From: Variovorax sp. J22G73
GTDB taxonomy: Bacteria > Pseudomonadota > Gammaproteobacteria > Burkholderiales > Burkholderiaceae_C
DNA: 64,000 bases
Direction: 5' to 3'
Assembly: GCF_030317035.1 (NCBI RefSeq)
Contig: NZ_JASZYK010000015.1
Coordinates: 1-64,000 of the forward strand
Shown here: positions 22,861 to 31,661 of the stretch, piece by piece
Numbering within the stretch: the first letter of the stretch is position 1
Layout: the number at the start of each line of letters is the position of its first letter
Made by a program: the position numbers and the translations under genes
The notes under the pieces: model-generated
Told to the model about the DNA's origin: nothing
Seen by the model: only the letters and a program-made list of their open reading frames with translations
Database searches by the model: none

Positions 22861-23505
22861 TCATCGCTTCTTCTTTTTCGGCGCCTCGATCCTGCTCGCC
22901 AGCCCGGCGATGAAAATGTCGAGGCCCAGCGCAAAGCGCTCTTCCAGGTCGGTGTCGAACAGCGTACCCGCGCATGCGAACACCGAAGGGAATCGCTCCT
23001 TCGACATGGCCAGCAGGTCTGCCTGGTTCCCGGCCAGGTCCACGTGCTGGTCGGGGCCCAGTGCCTGCTCTTCCATGACGAAGCCGAGCACGTAATACAT
23101 CATGCTGAACGAACCCCAGGCCGCGAGTTCGTGGCTGGCGCCAGCGCGCAGCAGCGGACCGACCATCGCCTCGCCCATGCGCAGGGTGTTCTCCGAGGTC
23201 ACGTAGGTGCCGGCATACACGCGGGCGCCGTCGCGGTGCGCGAGCAGGCCCTGGCGCAACTGCTCGCCCACGAGGCGAATCGCGTCCTGCCACGGCAGGC
23301 CGTCGACCGGCTCGCGCGCCACGCCCTCGACCAGCGCGTCGGCCATGCCGTCGATCAGCGCCTTCTTGTTCGGAAAGTGCCAGTACAGCGAGGGCGCCTG
23401 CACCTGCAGCGCCTGCGCCAGCGCGCGCATCGTGAGGCCGTCGAGGCCGTTTTCTTCGAGCAGCACCAAGGCCGTGGCAATGATCTGGTCGCGCTGGATT
23501 CGCAT
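22861..23505 (-). CDS. TetR-family repressor with TetR-like C-terminal domain
   Basis: 214 residues. The N-terminal helix-turn-helix is QALQVQAPSLYWHFPNKKALI. The ligand domain contains LLAHRDGARVYAGTYV, typical of the TetR class C-terminal domain. It ends in a basic tail (APKKKKR). The ATG at 23505 has the palindrome CTAACGTTGTTAG 32 bases upstream, so it probably represses itself. The same palindrome occurs twice before the siderophore-interacting flavoprotein, making that gene the likely target. The inducer is unknown. The M20 peptidase gene on the far side of the operator may also respond. Confidence 0.92.
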   Translation of the reverse strand: MRIQRDQIIATALVLLEENGLDGLTMRALAQALQVQAPSLYWHFPNKKALIDGMADALVEGVAREPVDGLPWQDAIRLVGEQLRQGLLAHRDGARVYAGTYVTSENTLRMGEAMVGPLLRAGASHELAAWGSFSMMYYVLGFVMEEQALGPDQHVDLAGNQADLLAMSKERFPSVFACAGTLFDTDLEERFALGLDIFIAGLASRIEAPKKKKR

Positions 23506-23537
23506 CGGGGGTCCGGTTTCTTTCGTGGGAAGTAAGG

Positions 23538-23550
23538 CTAACGTTGTTAG
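23538..23550. promoter_or_regulatory. Operator CTAACGTTGTTAG, copy 3 (tetR promoter)
   Basis: Exact repeat of the site at 22010-22022. It lies between the divergent tetR (start 23505) and M20 peptidase (start 23664) genes, in the expected position for autoregulation. Confidence 0.8.
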
Positions 23551-23663
23551 TGTAGTCAGCGGCTTGACCCGTTCGCGACGCGGGTGATAGCCTGCCGCGG
23601 CCCCCTCAGTCGGACTGCTTCGGACTGCTCTACAGAACCCAAACGTACAACCCAACGCACAAC

Positions 23664-24956
23664 ATGAAGACTCGCACGCGCTCCTATTCCGTCACCTCGA
23701 CCTCGACCTCCACTTCGAGCGTCAGCCGCTGGGCGCGCACCGCCTGCCACGGCGCCGTGCTCGCCTGCGCGCTGCTGGCCGGCCAGGCCATGGCGCAGAA
23801 GCCGCACCAGAGCGCGCTCGACGCGGCCACGCAAAGCAAGGACGAGGCGCTGAAGCTGCTGGAGCGCATGGTCAACATCGACTCCGGCTCCACCACCATC
23901 GAAGGGCTCGACAAGGTGCGCGAGATCGCGGTGGAAGAGCTGCGCAAGCTGGGGGCACGCATCGAGACCTTTCCGGCCGAGCCGCACCCGGGCACCAACG
24001 TGGTCGCCACGCTCACGGGGCAAGGCAAGAAGAAGATCTTGATCCTCGCGCACATGGACACCGTGTTCAAGGACGGCACGGCCGCGGCCAAGCCCTTCTA
24101 CATCAAGGACGGCCGCGCCTACGGCCCCGGTGTGATGGACGACAAGGGCGGCGTGGTGGCCGGCCTGTACGCGCTGAAGATCCTGCAGCAGATCGGTTTC
24201 AAGGACTACGGCCAGATCACCTTCCTGCTCGACACCAATGAGGAGACCGGCTCGGTCGGCACCAGCGCGCTCATCGAGCGCATCGCCAAGCAGCACGACG
24301 TGGCGCTCAACCTGGAGCCGGGCCGCCCGGCCGACGGCCTGGTGGTGGAGCGCAAGGGCTCGGCCACCGCGCTGCTCGAGGTGAAGGGCACGGCCGCGCA
24401 CGCGGGCGTGGCGCCCGAGGCCGGCCGCAACGCGGCGATGGAAGTGGCGCACCAGGTGCTGCAGTTGTCGAAGACGGCCGATGCCGCGAAGAAGACCACG
24501 GTCAACTTCACCGTGCTCACGGCCAACGGCCCGACCAACGTGATTCCCGCCACGGCGAGCGCCAAGGCCGACGTGCGCGTGGCCACGCCCGAGGAGTTCG
24601 ACCGCGTCGAGAAAGACATGGTGCGCATCGCGCAGAACAAGCTCATTCCCGAGACCGAGGTGCGCGTGCGCCTGAGCCGCGGGCTGCCGCCGATGCCGCG
24701 CCTGCCGTCGTCCGAAAAGCTGGTGAAGATGGCCGAGGGGATCTACGCGGAAATCGGCAAGAAGCTCACCATCGAGAGCAGCGGCGGCGCTGCCGACGCG
24801 AGCCTGGTGGCGGGCGTGGGCGTGCCGGTGCTCGACGGCTTCGGCATCGTGGGCGGCGGCATCCACACGCCGGAGGAATACGCGGAGGTCGAGAGTGTCG
24901 TGCCGCGCCTCTACCTGCTGTCGCGCATGCTGATGGACCTGTCAGCGAGCAACTGA
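23664..24956 (+). CDS. M20-family metallopeptidase, glutamate carboxypeptidase-like, secreted
   Basis: 430 residues with a signal peptide ending near AGQAMAQ. Zinc-ligand motifs of the M20 family are visible: LILAHMDTV, GPGVMDDKGG, DTNEETGS (catalytic Glu and ligand), NLEPG and a late GGIHTPEEY. The sequence is closest in style to carboxypeptidase G2, which removes C-terminal glutamate from folates and peptides; the true substrate is unknown. The signal region starts with a Ser-Thr run (TSTSTSTSS) from short tandem repeats. It sits alone, divergent from tetR across 158 bases that hold the shared operator. Confidence 0.93.
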   Translation: MKTRTRSYSVTSTSTSTSSVSRWARTACHGAVLACALLAGQAMAQKPHQSALDAATQSKDEALKLLERMVNIDSGSTTIEGLDKVREIAVEELRKLGARIETFPAEPHPGTNVVATLTGQGKKKILILAHMDTVFKDGTAAAKPFYIKDGRAYGPGVMDDKGGVVAGLYALKILQQIGFKDYGQITFLLDTNEETGSVGTSALIERIAKQHDVALNLEPGRPADGLVVERKGSATALLEVKGTAAHAGVAPEAGRNAAMEVAHQVLQLSKTADAAKKTTVNFTVLTANGPTNVIPATASAKADVRVATPEEFDRVEKDMVRIAQNKLIPETEVRVRLSRGLPPMPRLPSSEKLVKMAEGIYAEIGKKLTIESSGGAADASLVAGVGVPVLDGFGIVGGGIHTPEEYAEVESVVPRLYLLSRMLMDLSASN

Positions 24957-25006
24957 CCGGCCCATCGATCCATAGCCCCACCGCCAGGACGACGGGGCCT
25001 CGGCGC

Positions 25007-25711
25007 TCAGCCGCGCGCGGGAATGTTCAGCCCTCGCGCCACGGCGGGGCGCGCCACGAAGGCTTCGAGCACGCGCGCGACGTTCTTGAAGTCCTTGAAG
25101 CCCACCAGGTCGCCCGCTTCGTAGAAGCCGACCAGGTTGCGGATCCACGGGAAGGTGGCGATGTCGGCGATGCTGTAGTCGTTGCCCAGGATCCACTTGC
25201 GGCCCTGCAGGTGCTTGTCGAGCACGCCCAGCAGGCGCTTCGACTCGGCCACGTAGCGGTCGCGCGGGCGCTTGTCCTCGTACTCCTTGCCGGCGAACTT
25301 GTTGAAGAAGCCGAGCTGGCCGAACATGGGGCCGACGCCGCCCATCTGGAACATCACCCACTGCAGCGCCTCGTAGCGCCCGGCGGTGTCCTGCGGAATG
25401 AACTTGCCGGTCTTCGACGCCAGGTACACCAGGATGGCGCCCGACTCGAACAGCGGCAGCGGCTTGCCGTCGGGCCCGTTCGGGTCGAGGATGGCCGGGA
25501 TCTTGTTGTTCGGGTTGAGCGACAGGAACTCGGGCGACATCTGGTCCTGTTTCTCGAAGCTCACCAGGTGCACCTCGTAGGGCAGGCCGGTTTCCTCCAG
25601 CATGATCGACACCTTCACGCCGTTGGGCGTGGGCAGCGAATACAGCTGCAGCCGCTCGGGGTGCTGCGCGGGCCATTTCTTCGTGATGGGGAAGCTCGAG
25701 AGATCGGTCAT
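25007..25711 (-). CDS. Glutathione S-transferase family protein (YghU/YfcG-like)
   Basis: 234 residues. The thioredoxin-like N-terminal domain has LQLYSLPTPNGVKVSIMLEETGLPYE and NPNNKIPAI. SGAILVYLA is the glutathione-contacting stretch and the C-terminal helical domain has ILGNDYSIADIATFPW. The TPNG motif and long N-terminus match the nu-class enzymes, which act as disulfide-bond reductases with two glutathiones. The ATG at 25711 starts the usual family N-terminus. It lies 19 bases after the leftward luciferase-like gene, so the two are likely co-transcribed. Confidence 0.93.
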   Translation of the reverse strand: MTDLSSFPITKKWPAQHPERLQLYSLPTPNGVKVSIMLEETGLPYEVHLVSFEKQDQMSPEFLSLNPNNKIPAILDPNGPDGKPLPLFESGAILVYLASKTGKFIPQDTAGRYEALQWVMFQMGGVGPMFGQLGFFNKFAGKEYEDKRPRDRYVAESKRLLGVLDKHLQGRKWILGNDYSIADIATFPWIRNLVGFYEAGDLVGFKDFKNVARVLEAFVARPAVARGLNIPARG

Positions 25712-25730
25712 GTGTCGTCCTTGATGAGGG

Positions 25731-26723
25731 TCAGGTTTTGCCAAGCGCCGGATTCTGCCCGGCTTGGGCCCGCGGCGTGCGCGCATGGCCTTGCAGCCGC
25801 GGCAGCACCTCGCGCCCCAGTTCGTCGACCACTTCCATCGCCGGGCGCGGGCCGCGCACCAGGTTCAGCAGCACGTGGGCCACGCCCGCGTCTTCCATGC
25901 GGTCGAGGTAGCCGACGAGCGCGTGCCGGCCCGTGCGCAGGCCCAGCTCGATGGGTTCGGCCGGCGCATCGGCGTCATCGAGCAGGTCGAGCTGCAACGA
26001 CTGCACGAACGGCTTGGTCTCGCCCGCGTTGCGCTCGCGCAGCGCGGTCTGCCACAGGCCGATGCGGCCCTGCTGGCGCGCCTCGTCGCGGTGGTAGGTG
26101 GCCCAGCCGTCGGCATGCGCGGCGGTCCATTGCAGCGACTGGCGCGCAGAGCCCACCACCAGCATGCCGATGCGCTCGGCGGGCGGCGCCATCAGGTCGT
26201 AGCCGCCGGTGGCCTCGCGCAGGACGGCGCGGTCTTCAACCTCGGGCGACAGCGCCGAGCGCACCAGGTTCCAGCGCTCGCGGAACACGTCGCCGCGCAG
26301 CGCGATGTCCTGCTGGAAGATGGCGAATTCGGCTTCGCGGTCGCCCGAGCCCAGGCCCAGCACGAAGCGCCCGCCCGACAACCGGTTCAACGACAACGCG
26401 GCCTTGGCCACGTGCAGCGGATGTCGCAGCGGCAGCACCGCGGCGGCCGTGCCCAGCGCGATGCGCGCGGTGGCGCCGGCCAGCGTCGCGAGCCAGACGA
26501 AGGGCTCGTCGAGCACCGAGATTTCTTCGCCCTGCGGCACCATCACCGGCACGTCGCGCGTCCACAGCGCGGCGAAGCCGAGCGCGTCGGCGTGCCTGGC
26601 AAGTTGCAGCTCGAGCGCGGGCTCCGCCATCGCGCCGTTGGCGCGGGCCATGGGCGTCATCAGGCCCAGCGTGAGGCGGCCGGCGAGCAAGGCCTGCCGG
26701 TAGGCGATGTTGAAGGGGGTCAT
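25731..26723 (-). CDS. Luciferase-like (LLM) flavin-dependent oxidoreductase
   Basis: 330-residue TIM-barrel flavoprotein with LTLGLMTPM at the first strand, LGFAALWTRDVPV, ARIALGTAAAVLPLRHPLHVAKAALSLNRLSGGRFVLGLGSGD (the most typical LLM region) and VGYLDRMEDAGVAHVLLNL near the end. Such proteins are FMN- or F420-dependent monooxygenases or reductases; the substrate is unknown. Pairing with a GST suggests a role in handling reactive or thiol-conjugated compounds, but this is only context. The intergenic DNA before it contains an 8-bp tandem repeat. Confidence 0.9.
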   Translation of the reverse strand: MTPFNIAYRQALLAGRLTLGLMTPMARANGAMAEPALELQLARHADALGFAALWTRDVPVMVPQGEEISVLDEPFVWLATLAGATARIALGTAAAVLPLRHPLHVAKAALSLNRLSGGRFVLGLGSGDREAEFAIFQQDIALRGDVFRERWNLVRSALSPEVEDRAVLREATGGYDLMAPPAERIGMLVVGSARQSLQWTAAHADGWATYHRDEARQQGRIGLWQTALRERNAGETKPFVQSLQLDLLDDADAPAEPIELGLRTGRHALVGYLDRMEDAGVAHVLLNLVRGPRPAMEVVDELGREVLPRLQGHARTPRAQAGQNPALGKT

Positions 26724-26732
26724 GTCGCTCGG

Positions 26733-26796
26733 GTGCTCGCGTGTTCACGTGTCCACGTGTTCGCATGCTCGCGTGTTCGCACGCTCGCGTGCTCAG
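26733..26796. repeat. Eight tandem copies of a degenerate 8-bp unit (GTGYTCRC)
   Basis: Units run back to back with only one or two changes each: GTGCTCGC, GTGTTCAC, GTGTCCAC, GTGTTCGC, ATGCTCGC, GTGTTCGC, ACGCTCGC, GTGCTCAG. The unit is not a multiple of three and the array lies just upstream of the leftward LLM gene, so copy-number changes would alter its leader rather than a protein. Confidence 0.9.
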
Positions 26797-26985
26797 GTTG
26801 AGGGGGTGCCGCGAAATGATCGCACGGGGCAATCTCGTTCGGAGATGCACCGATCTTTAATCCATATGAATCTTGCGCGTAAACCCGCTGCGGCGATGCG
26901 GGGGGCGCCACGACCATCGTGGCACTGATACGGCCCACACGAACCCCAAGACCCGCAAGATCCACAGAAAGCGAGACGCCCCCTC

Positions 26986-28311
26986 ATGAGCTCCACCACC
27001 ACCGCTGCCGGCGCGCAGCCCTACAAGGGCCGCCTCGACAGCACGTCCGACGCCGTGTACCGCAAGGTCGGCTGGCGGCTGATTCCGCTGCTGTTCCTGT
27101 GCTACATCGTGGCCTACCTCGACCGCGTGAACGTCGGCTTCGCAAAGCTCCAGATGCAGGGCGACCTGCAGTTCAGCGAGGCGGTGTACGGCCTGGGCGC
27201 GGGTATCTTCTTCATCGGCTACTTCCTGTTCGAGGTGCCCAGCAACGTGGTGCTGCACCGCGTGGGCGCGCGCCGCTGGATCGCCCGCATCATGATCACC
27301 TGGGGCCTGCTCTCGGCGGCCACCATGTTCGTGAGCTCGCCGGTGTCGTTCTACGTCATTCGCTTCCTGCTGGGCGCGGCCGAGGCAGGCTTCTTCCCCG
27401 GCATCATCCTGTACCTCACCTACTGGTACCCGGCCGCGCGGCGCGGCAAGGCGACCTCGCTGTTCCTCGCGGCCATTCCGTTCGCGGGCATCCTGGGCGG
27501 GCCGATCTCGGGCTGGATCCTGCAGGGCATGGGCGGCGTGAACGGCTGGGCCGGCTGGCAGTGGCTCTTCCTGCTTCAGGGCCTGCCGACCGTGGCGCTG
27601 GGCCTGGTGGTGTGGCGCTACCTGGACGACCGCGTGAAGGACGCGCAGTGGCTCACCCCCGCCGAGCGCGAGCTCATCGCGCGCGACATCGCCGCCGAAG
27701 ACGCGGGCAAGGCCGCGCCGCGCATCCTCAGCGTACTGAGCAACGGCCGCGTGTGGCTGCTGGCGCTGGTGTACTTCGCCTACACCTCGGGGCTGTACGG
27801 CATCTCGTTCTGGCTGCCGAGCATCATCAAGGCCATCGGCGTGAAGGGCGCGCTCGACATCGGGCTGCTCAGCGCCATTCCGTGGAGCTTCGGCGTGGTG
27901 GCGATGTACCTCATGGCACGCAGCGCCGACCGCCGGCTGGAGTACCGCTGGCACAGCGCGCTGGCCGCCATCGTCGGCGCGGTCGGGCTGGTGCTGAGCG
28001 TGGCCTTCCACGGCAACGCGACGCTCGCGATGGCCGGGCTCACGCTGGCCACCATGGGCATCATGTCGACGCTGCCGATCTTCTGGGGCATGCCCACGGC
28101 CTTCCTGGGCGGCGCGGCTGCGGCGGCGGGCATCGCGCTCATCAATTCCTTCGGCAACCTCTCGGGCTTCAGCGCGCCGTTTCTCATCGGCCTGATCAAG
28201 GACGCCACGCAGAGCACCGATGCCGGGCTGCACATGCTGGCGGCCATTCTGGTGGTCGGCGCCGTGCTGGTGCTGCTGGTGAAGCCGGAGCGCATCGCTT
28301 CGAAGCGCTGA
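26986..28311 (+). CDS. MFS transporter, anion:cation symporter (ACS) type
   Basis: 441 residues with about 12 membrane segments. The N-terminal motif YIVAYLDRVNVGFAKLQM is typical of the ACS/phthalate-tartrate permease family, followed by FEVPSNVVLHRVGARRWIARIMITWG and LGAAEAGFFPGIILYLTYWYP. It probably imports an organic acid with a cation. It is first of three rightward genes (MFS, FAD-linked oxidase, tannase-family esterase). A hairpin lies between it and the next gene. The oxidase next door suggests a hydroxy acid substrate; this is inferred. Confidence 0.92.
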   Translation: MSSTTTAAGAQPYKGRLDSTSDAVYRKVGWRLIPLLFLCYIVAYLDRVNVGFAKLQMQGDLQFSEAVYGLGAGIFFIGYFLFEVPSNVVLHRVGARRWIARIMITWGLLSAATMFVSSPVSFYVIRFLLGAAEAGFFPGIILYLTYWYPAARRGKATSLFLAAIPFAGILGGPISGWILQGMGGVNGWAGWQWLFLLQGLPTVALGLVVWRYLDDRVKDAQWLTPAERELIARDIAAEDAGKAAPRILSVLSNGRVWLLALVYFAYTSGLYGISFWLPSIIKAIGVKGALDIGLLSAIPWSFGVVAMYLMARSADRRLEYRWHSALAAIVGAVGLVLSVAFHGNATLAMAGLTLATMGIMSTLPIFWGMPTAFLGGAAAAAGIALINSFGNLSGFSAPFLIGLIKDATQSTDAGLHMLAAILVVGAVLVLLVKPERIASKR

Positions 28312-28322
28312 TTCGTTTCCCC

Positions 28323-28350
28323 GCGCCGCGGCGTTCGCCCGCGGCGCTTT
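28323..28350 (+). terminator. Possible terminator after the MFS gene
   Basis: 9-bp GC stem (GCGCCGCGG, 28323-28331, pairing with 28339-28347) with a 7-base loop, followed by TTTCTCCCCC and later GTTTTCG. The T-run is weak, so it may only attenuate read-through to the oxidase gene. Confidence 0.5.
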
Positions 28351-28384
28351 CTCCCCCGTTTTCGTTTCCTGAAAGTAGAACCCC

Positions 28385-29824
28385 ATGGATGCGGTCGTGA
28401 GTACCCCTGCGCGTTCGAACGCGCCCGCCGTCGCCCGGCGATCCCCGTCGCCCGAACTGCTCGCGCTGCTGCAGCGCAGGTTTGCCGAGCGCTTTTCCAC
28501 CAGCCAGGCTGTGCTGCTGCAGCACGGCACCGACGAATCGGCCTACCTGCCGCAGCCGCCCGACGCGGTGGTGTTCGTGCACAGTACCGACGAAGTGGCC
28601 TTCGTGGTGCGGGCCTGCGCGCGGGAGCGCGTGCCGGTCATCGGCTTCGGCGTGGGCTCGTCGGTGGAAGGCCACCTGCTGGCGGTGCAGGGCGGCGTGT
28701 GCGTCGACTTCTCGCAGATGAACAAGGTGCTGGCCATTCGCCCCGGTGACCTCACGGCCACGGTGGAGGCCGGCGTCACGCGCGGGCAGCTGAACGCGGC
28801 GCTGCTGGAGACCGGCTTCTTCTTCTCGGTCGACCCCGGGGCCGACGCGTCCATCGGCGGCATGGTCGCCACGGCCGCCTCGGGCACCAACACCGTTCGC
28901 TACGGCACCATGCGCGACAACCTCGTGAGCCTCACGGTGGTCACGGCCAACGGCGATGTGGTGCGCACCGCCTCGCAGGCGCGCAAGAGCTCGGCGGGCT
29001 ACAACCTCACGCAGCTGTACTGCGGCAGCGAAGGCACGCTGGGCCTGATCACCGAGGCGACCGTGCGGCTGCATCCGCACCCCGAGGCGTACGCGGCGGC
29101 GGTGGTGCACTTTCCGTCGGTGCGCGCGGCGGTCGACTGCGTGACCGAGGCGATCCAGATGGGCGTGCCGCTGGCGCGCGCCGAGATGCTGGACGCGCTG
29201 ACGATCCGCGCCGTGAACGCGCACAGCCGCACCTCGCTCAGCGAGAACCCCACGCTGTTCCTGGAGTTTGGCGCGAGCCAGGCGCAGATCGACGAGCAGG
29301 CCGACGTGGTGCGCGAGATCGTGGGCAACCACGGCGGCGGCGCCTTCCAGTGGGCCATTCGGCAGGAAGAGCGCTCGCGCCTGTGGACACCGCGCCACCA
29401 CGCCTACTTCGCCTGCCTCCAGCTGAAAGCGGGCAGCCGCAGCCTGACGACGGACGCATGCGTGCCGCTGTCGGCGCTGGCGCAGTGCATCGACGAAACG
29501 CAGGCCGACATTGATGCGCACGGCCTGCTCGCCCCCGTGTTCGGCCATGTGGGCGACGGCAACTTCCATTGCCTGGTGCTGGTGGACCCGAACAGCGTCG
29601 AGGAAAACGAAGCGGCCGAGGCCTTCAGCCACCGGCTGGTGCAGCGCGCGCTGCGACACGGCGGCACTTCCACAGGCGAGCACGGCGTGGGGCTGCACAA
29701 GATGAAGTACCTGGTGGAGGAGCACGGCGAGCACACCGTGGCGCTGATGCGCGCCATCAAGCACGCGCTGGACCCGCACGACATCTTCAACCCCGGCAAG
29801 GTGGTCGGGCCGGCCGCGGCTTGA
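28385..29824 (+). CDS. FAD-binding oxidoreductase (D-lactate dehydrogenase/GlcD family)
   Basis: 479 residues. The FAD-binding domain contains GFGVGSSVEGHLLAVQGGVCVDFSQM, ATVEAGVTRGQLNAAL, FFFSVDPGADASIGGMVATAASGTNTVRYGTMRDNLV and SEGTLGLITEATVRLHP. The C-terminal domain has VFGHVGDGNFHCLVLVDP and GGTSTGEHGVGLHK, the metal and hydroxy-acid binding region of D-2-hydroxyacid dehydrogenases. It most likely oxidises a D-2-hydroxy acid such as D-lactate and passes electrons to the respiratory chain. It lies 73 bases after the MFS permease, a plausible uptake partner. Confidence 0.93.
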   Translation: MDAVVSTPARSNAPAVARRSPSPELLALLQRRFAERFSTSQAVLLQHGTDESAYLPQPPDAVVFVHSTDEVAFVVRACARERVPVIGFGVGSSVEGHLLAVQGGVCVDFSQMNKVLAIRPGDLTATVEAGVTRGQLNAALLETGFFFSVDPGADASIGGMVATAASGTNTVRYGTMRDNLVSLTVVTANGDVVRTASQARKSSAGYNLTQLYCGSEGTLGLITEATVRLHPHPEAYAAAVVHFPSVRAAVDCVTEAIQMGVPLARAEMLDALTIRAVNAHSRTSLSENPTLFLEFGASQAQIDEQADVVREIVGNHGGGAFQWAIRQEERSRLWTPRHHAYFACLQLKAGSRSLTTDACVPLSALAQCIDETQADIDAHGLLAPVFGHVGDGNFHCLVLVDPNSVEENEAAEAFSHRLVQRALRHGGTSTGEHGVGLHKMKYLVEEHGEHTVALMRAIKHALDPHDIFNPGKVVGPAAA

Positions 29825-29866
29825 ACGGCTCTTCGCTTTACGCACAACAACACTGGAGACACGACG

Positions 29867-31570
29867 ATGAAGAGCTCGAACATGCCCACGGTCGCACCCA
29901 CGCTCGCACCCACGGTTGCACGCCGCGCGCTGGTTTCAGTTTCGGTGGCCGTGGCCATGGCCGCGTTGGCCGCGGGGTGCGGCGGCGGTGGGAGCAGCGC
30001 GAGCGGCTTCCTGCCGCTGCTGCCTCCGGCACCCGCGCCCGCCACTCCTCCCCCGGACGCGCCCCCGGCCGCACCCCCGCCGCCCGCCATGTCGCTCACC
30101 GACAAGTGCCCCACGCTCAAGGGCGAGGCCTTCGGCGCCGGCGCAGTGCTCGTCGACGATGCCAAGGTGGTGGCCGCGACCGGGCCGCAGCCCGCGTACT
30201 GCGTCGTCACCGCGAGCTTCAAGGGCTCCAGCCTGCGCTTCGAGGCGCGGCTGCCCACGGAAGGCTGGAACGGCAAGCTGGCCTTCATCGGCGGTGGCGG
30301 CTTCGACGGGCAACTGCCCAAGGCCACCGACCCGCAGTTCAGCGAATCGATCTTCTCCGAGCGCTACGCCACCATCGGCACCAACGGCGGCTACGACTAT
30401 GGCGGGCCGGCCGACGCGGGCTATTTCGCCGCGGGCTTCGCGGCCGATCCGGCGAAGCTGCTCGACTTCACGCAGCAGTCGGAACACCGCGCGCTGCCGC
30501 CGGGCAAGGAGGTCATCGCGGCCTTCTTCGGCAGCGGCCCCGCGCGCAGCTACTTCGAAGGCTGCTCCATGGGCGGGCACGACGCGCTGATGCAGGCGCA
30601 GCGCTTTCCCGACGACTTCGACGGCATCGTGGCGCGCGCGCCGGCAGGCAACATCATGGGCCTGTTCATGCAGTTCAACCGCATCTCCAAGCGGGTGCGC
30701 ACGCCGGCCAACACGCTCAACGCCGCCAAGCAGACGCTGCTCGCCAACGCGGTGCTCGCGCAGTGCGACGCGCTCGACGGCGTGGCCGACGGCATCGTCT
30801 CCAGGCCCGCGGCCTGCAACTACGACCCCGCGCCGCTGCGTTGCGCGGGCGGCGCGGACACGGGCGACAGCTGCCTGTCGGACGCGCAGATCGGCACGGT
30901 GAACACCATCATCTCGGCCGTGGCCACGTCGGACAACGCATGGTCGCACCCGGGCTACAACTTCGGGCTGGAGAACACGGCCGAGGGCTGGGGCTCGTAC
31001 ATCTGGCCGCAGGCGGCGCTGGGCGGCAACTCCATCCAGGGCATGTTCTCGGACGGCTTCGTTCGCTCGTTCATCACGCAGGACGCGGCCTTCGACACGC
31101 TCGCGTGGAATCCCGACCAGTGGCTCGCGCGCATGGGCGTCATCGGCAGCTTGTTCAGCGCGGCCGACCCCGACCTGGGCAAGCTGCATGCGCGCGGCGC
31201 CAAGCTGATCCTGTGGAACGGCACCAACGACACCTCGGTGAGCGCGCGCGACACGTCGCGCTACTACGACCGCGTGGTGAGCACGCTGGGCCAGCAGAAG
31301 GCCGACGACACGGTCGAGCTTTTTCTAGCGCCGGGCGTGGGCCACTGCTACGGCGGGCCGGGCGCCGACAAGGTCGACCTGCTGAAGGCGATGTCGACGT
31401 GGGTGGAGCAGGGCGTGCCCGCGTCGGCGCAGAAGCTGGTGCAGCGCAAGGTCGATGCCGCGAGCGGGGCCACGGCGCTCTCCAGGCCGATGTGCAAGTA
31501 CCCGGCCTACCCGCGCTACAAGGGTACGGGCGACACGCACGACGCAGCCAGCTTCGACTGCGTGAACTGA
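29867..31570 (+). CDS. Tannase/feruloyl esterase family lipoprotein
   Basis: 567 residues with a lipoprotein signal (lipobox LAAGC) and a long Pro/Ala linker (about residues 48-75). The hydrolase domain has WNGKLAFIGGGGFDG, the nucleophile elbow GCSMGGHDALMQAQRFP, and the late acid and His in LWNGTNDTSVSA and APGVGHCYGGPG. Tannase-family enzymes cleave aromatic esters (gallates, ferulates, MHET-like esters); which one is not visible. It is probably surface- or periplasm-anchored and could supply an acid for the MFS permease. The N-terminus carries three 12-bp repeats (PTVA/PTLA) at 29885-29920. Confidence 0.92.
   Translation: MKSSNMPTVAPTLAPTVARRALVSVSVAVAMAALAAGCGGGGSSASGFLPLLPPAPAPATPPPDAPPAAPPPPAMSLTDKCPTLKGEAFGAGAVLVDDAKVVAATGPQPAYCVVTASFKGSSLRFEARLPTEGWNGKLAFIGGGGFDGQLPKATDPQFSESIFSERYATIGTNGGYDYGGPADAGYFAAGFAADPAKLLDFTQQSEHRALPPGKEVIAAFFGSGPARSYFEGCSMGGHDALMQAQRFPDDFDGIVARAPAGNIMGLFMQFNRISKRVRTPANTLNAAKQTLLANAVLAQCDALDGVADGIVSRPAACNYDPAPLRCAGGADTGDSCLSDAQIGTVNTIISAVATSDNAWSHPGYNFGLENTAEGWGSYIWPQAALGGNSIQGMFSDGFVRSFITQDAAFDTLAWNPDQWLARMGVIGSLFSAADPDLGKLHARGAKLILWNGTNDTSVSARDTSRYYDRVVSTLGQQKADDTVELFLAPGVGHCYGGPGADKVDLLKAMSTWVEQGVPASAQKLVQRKVDAASGATALSRPMCKYPAYPRYKGTGDTHDAASFDCVN
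29885..29920 (+). repeat. Three tandem 12-bp units at the N-terminus of the tannase-family gene
   Basis: CCCACGGTCGCA-like units repeat three times in frame with single-base changes, encoding PTVA-PTLA-PTVA ahead of the hydrophobic signal core. Confidence 0.85.
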
Positions 31571-31661
31571 GGACTTGTCCGAACCGAAGGCCTGCATACC
31601 GCGACCTAGAATGACCGGCCCGCCGCTGCAGCCCTTGCAGCGCGCGGCCGGAGACCTTTGG

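Noticed and set aside
26733..26796. CRISPR array
   Set aside because: Units are 8 bp and contiguous with no spacers.
26236..26850. Leftward 204-codon frame covering the 8-bp repeat array
   Set aside because: Most of it is a shifted frame of the LLM gene. The array part encodes a meaningless repetitive string with period 8, not 3.
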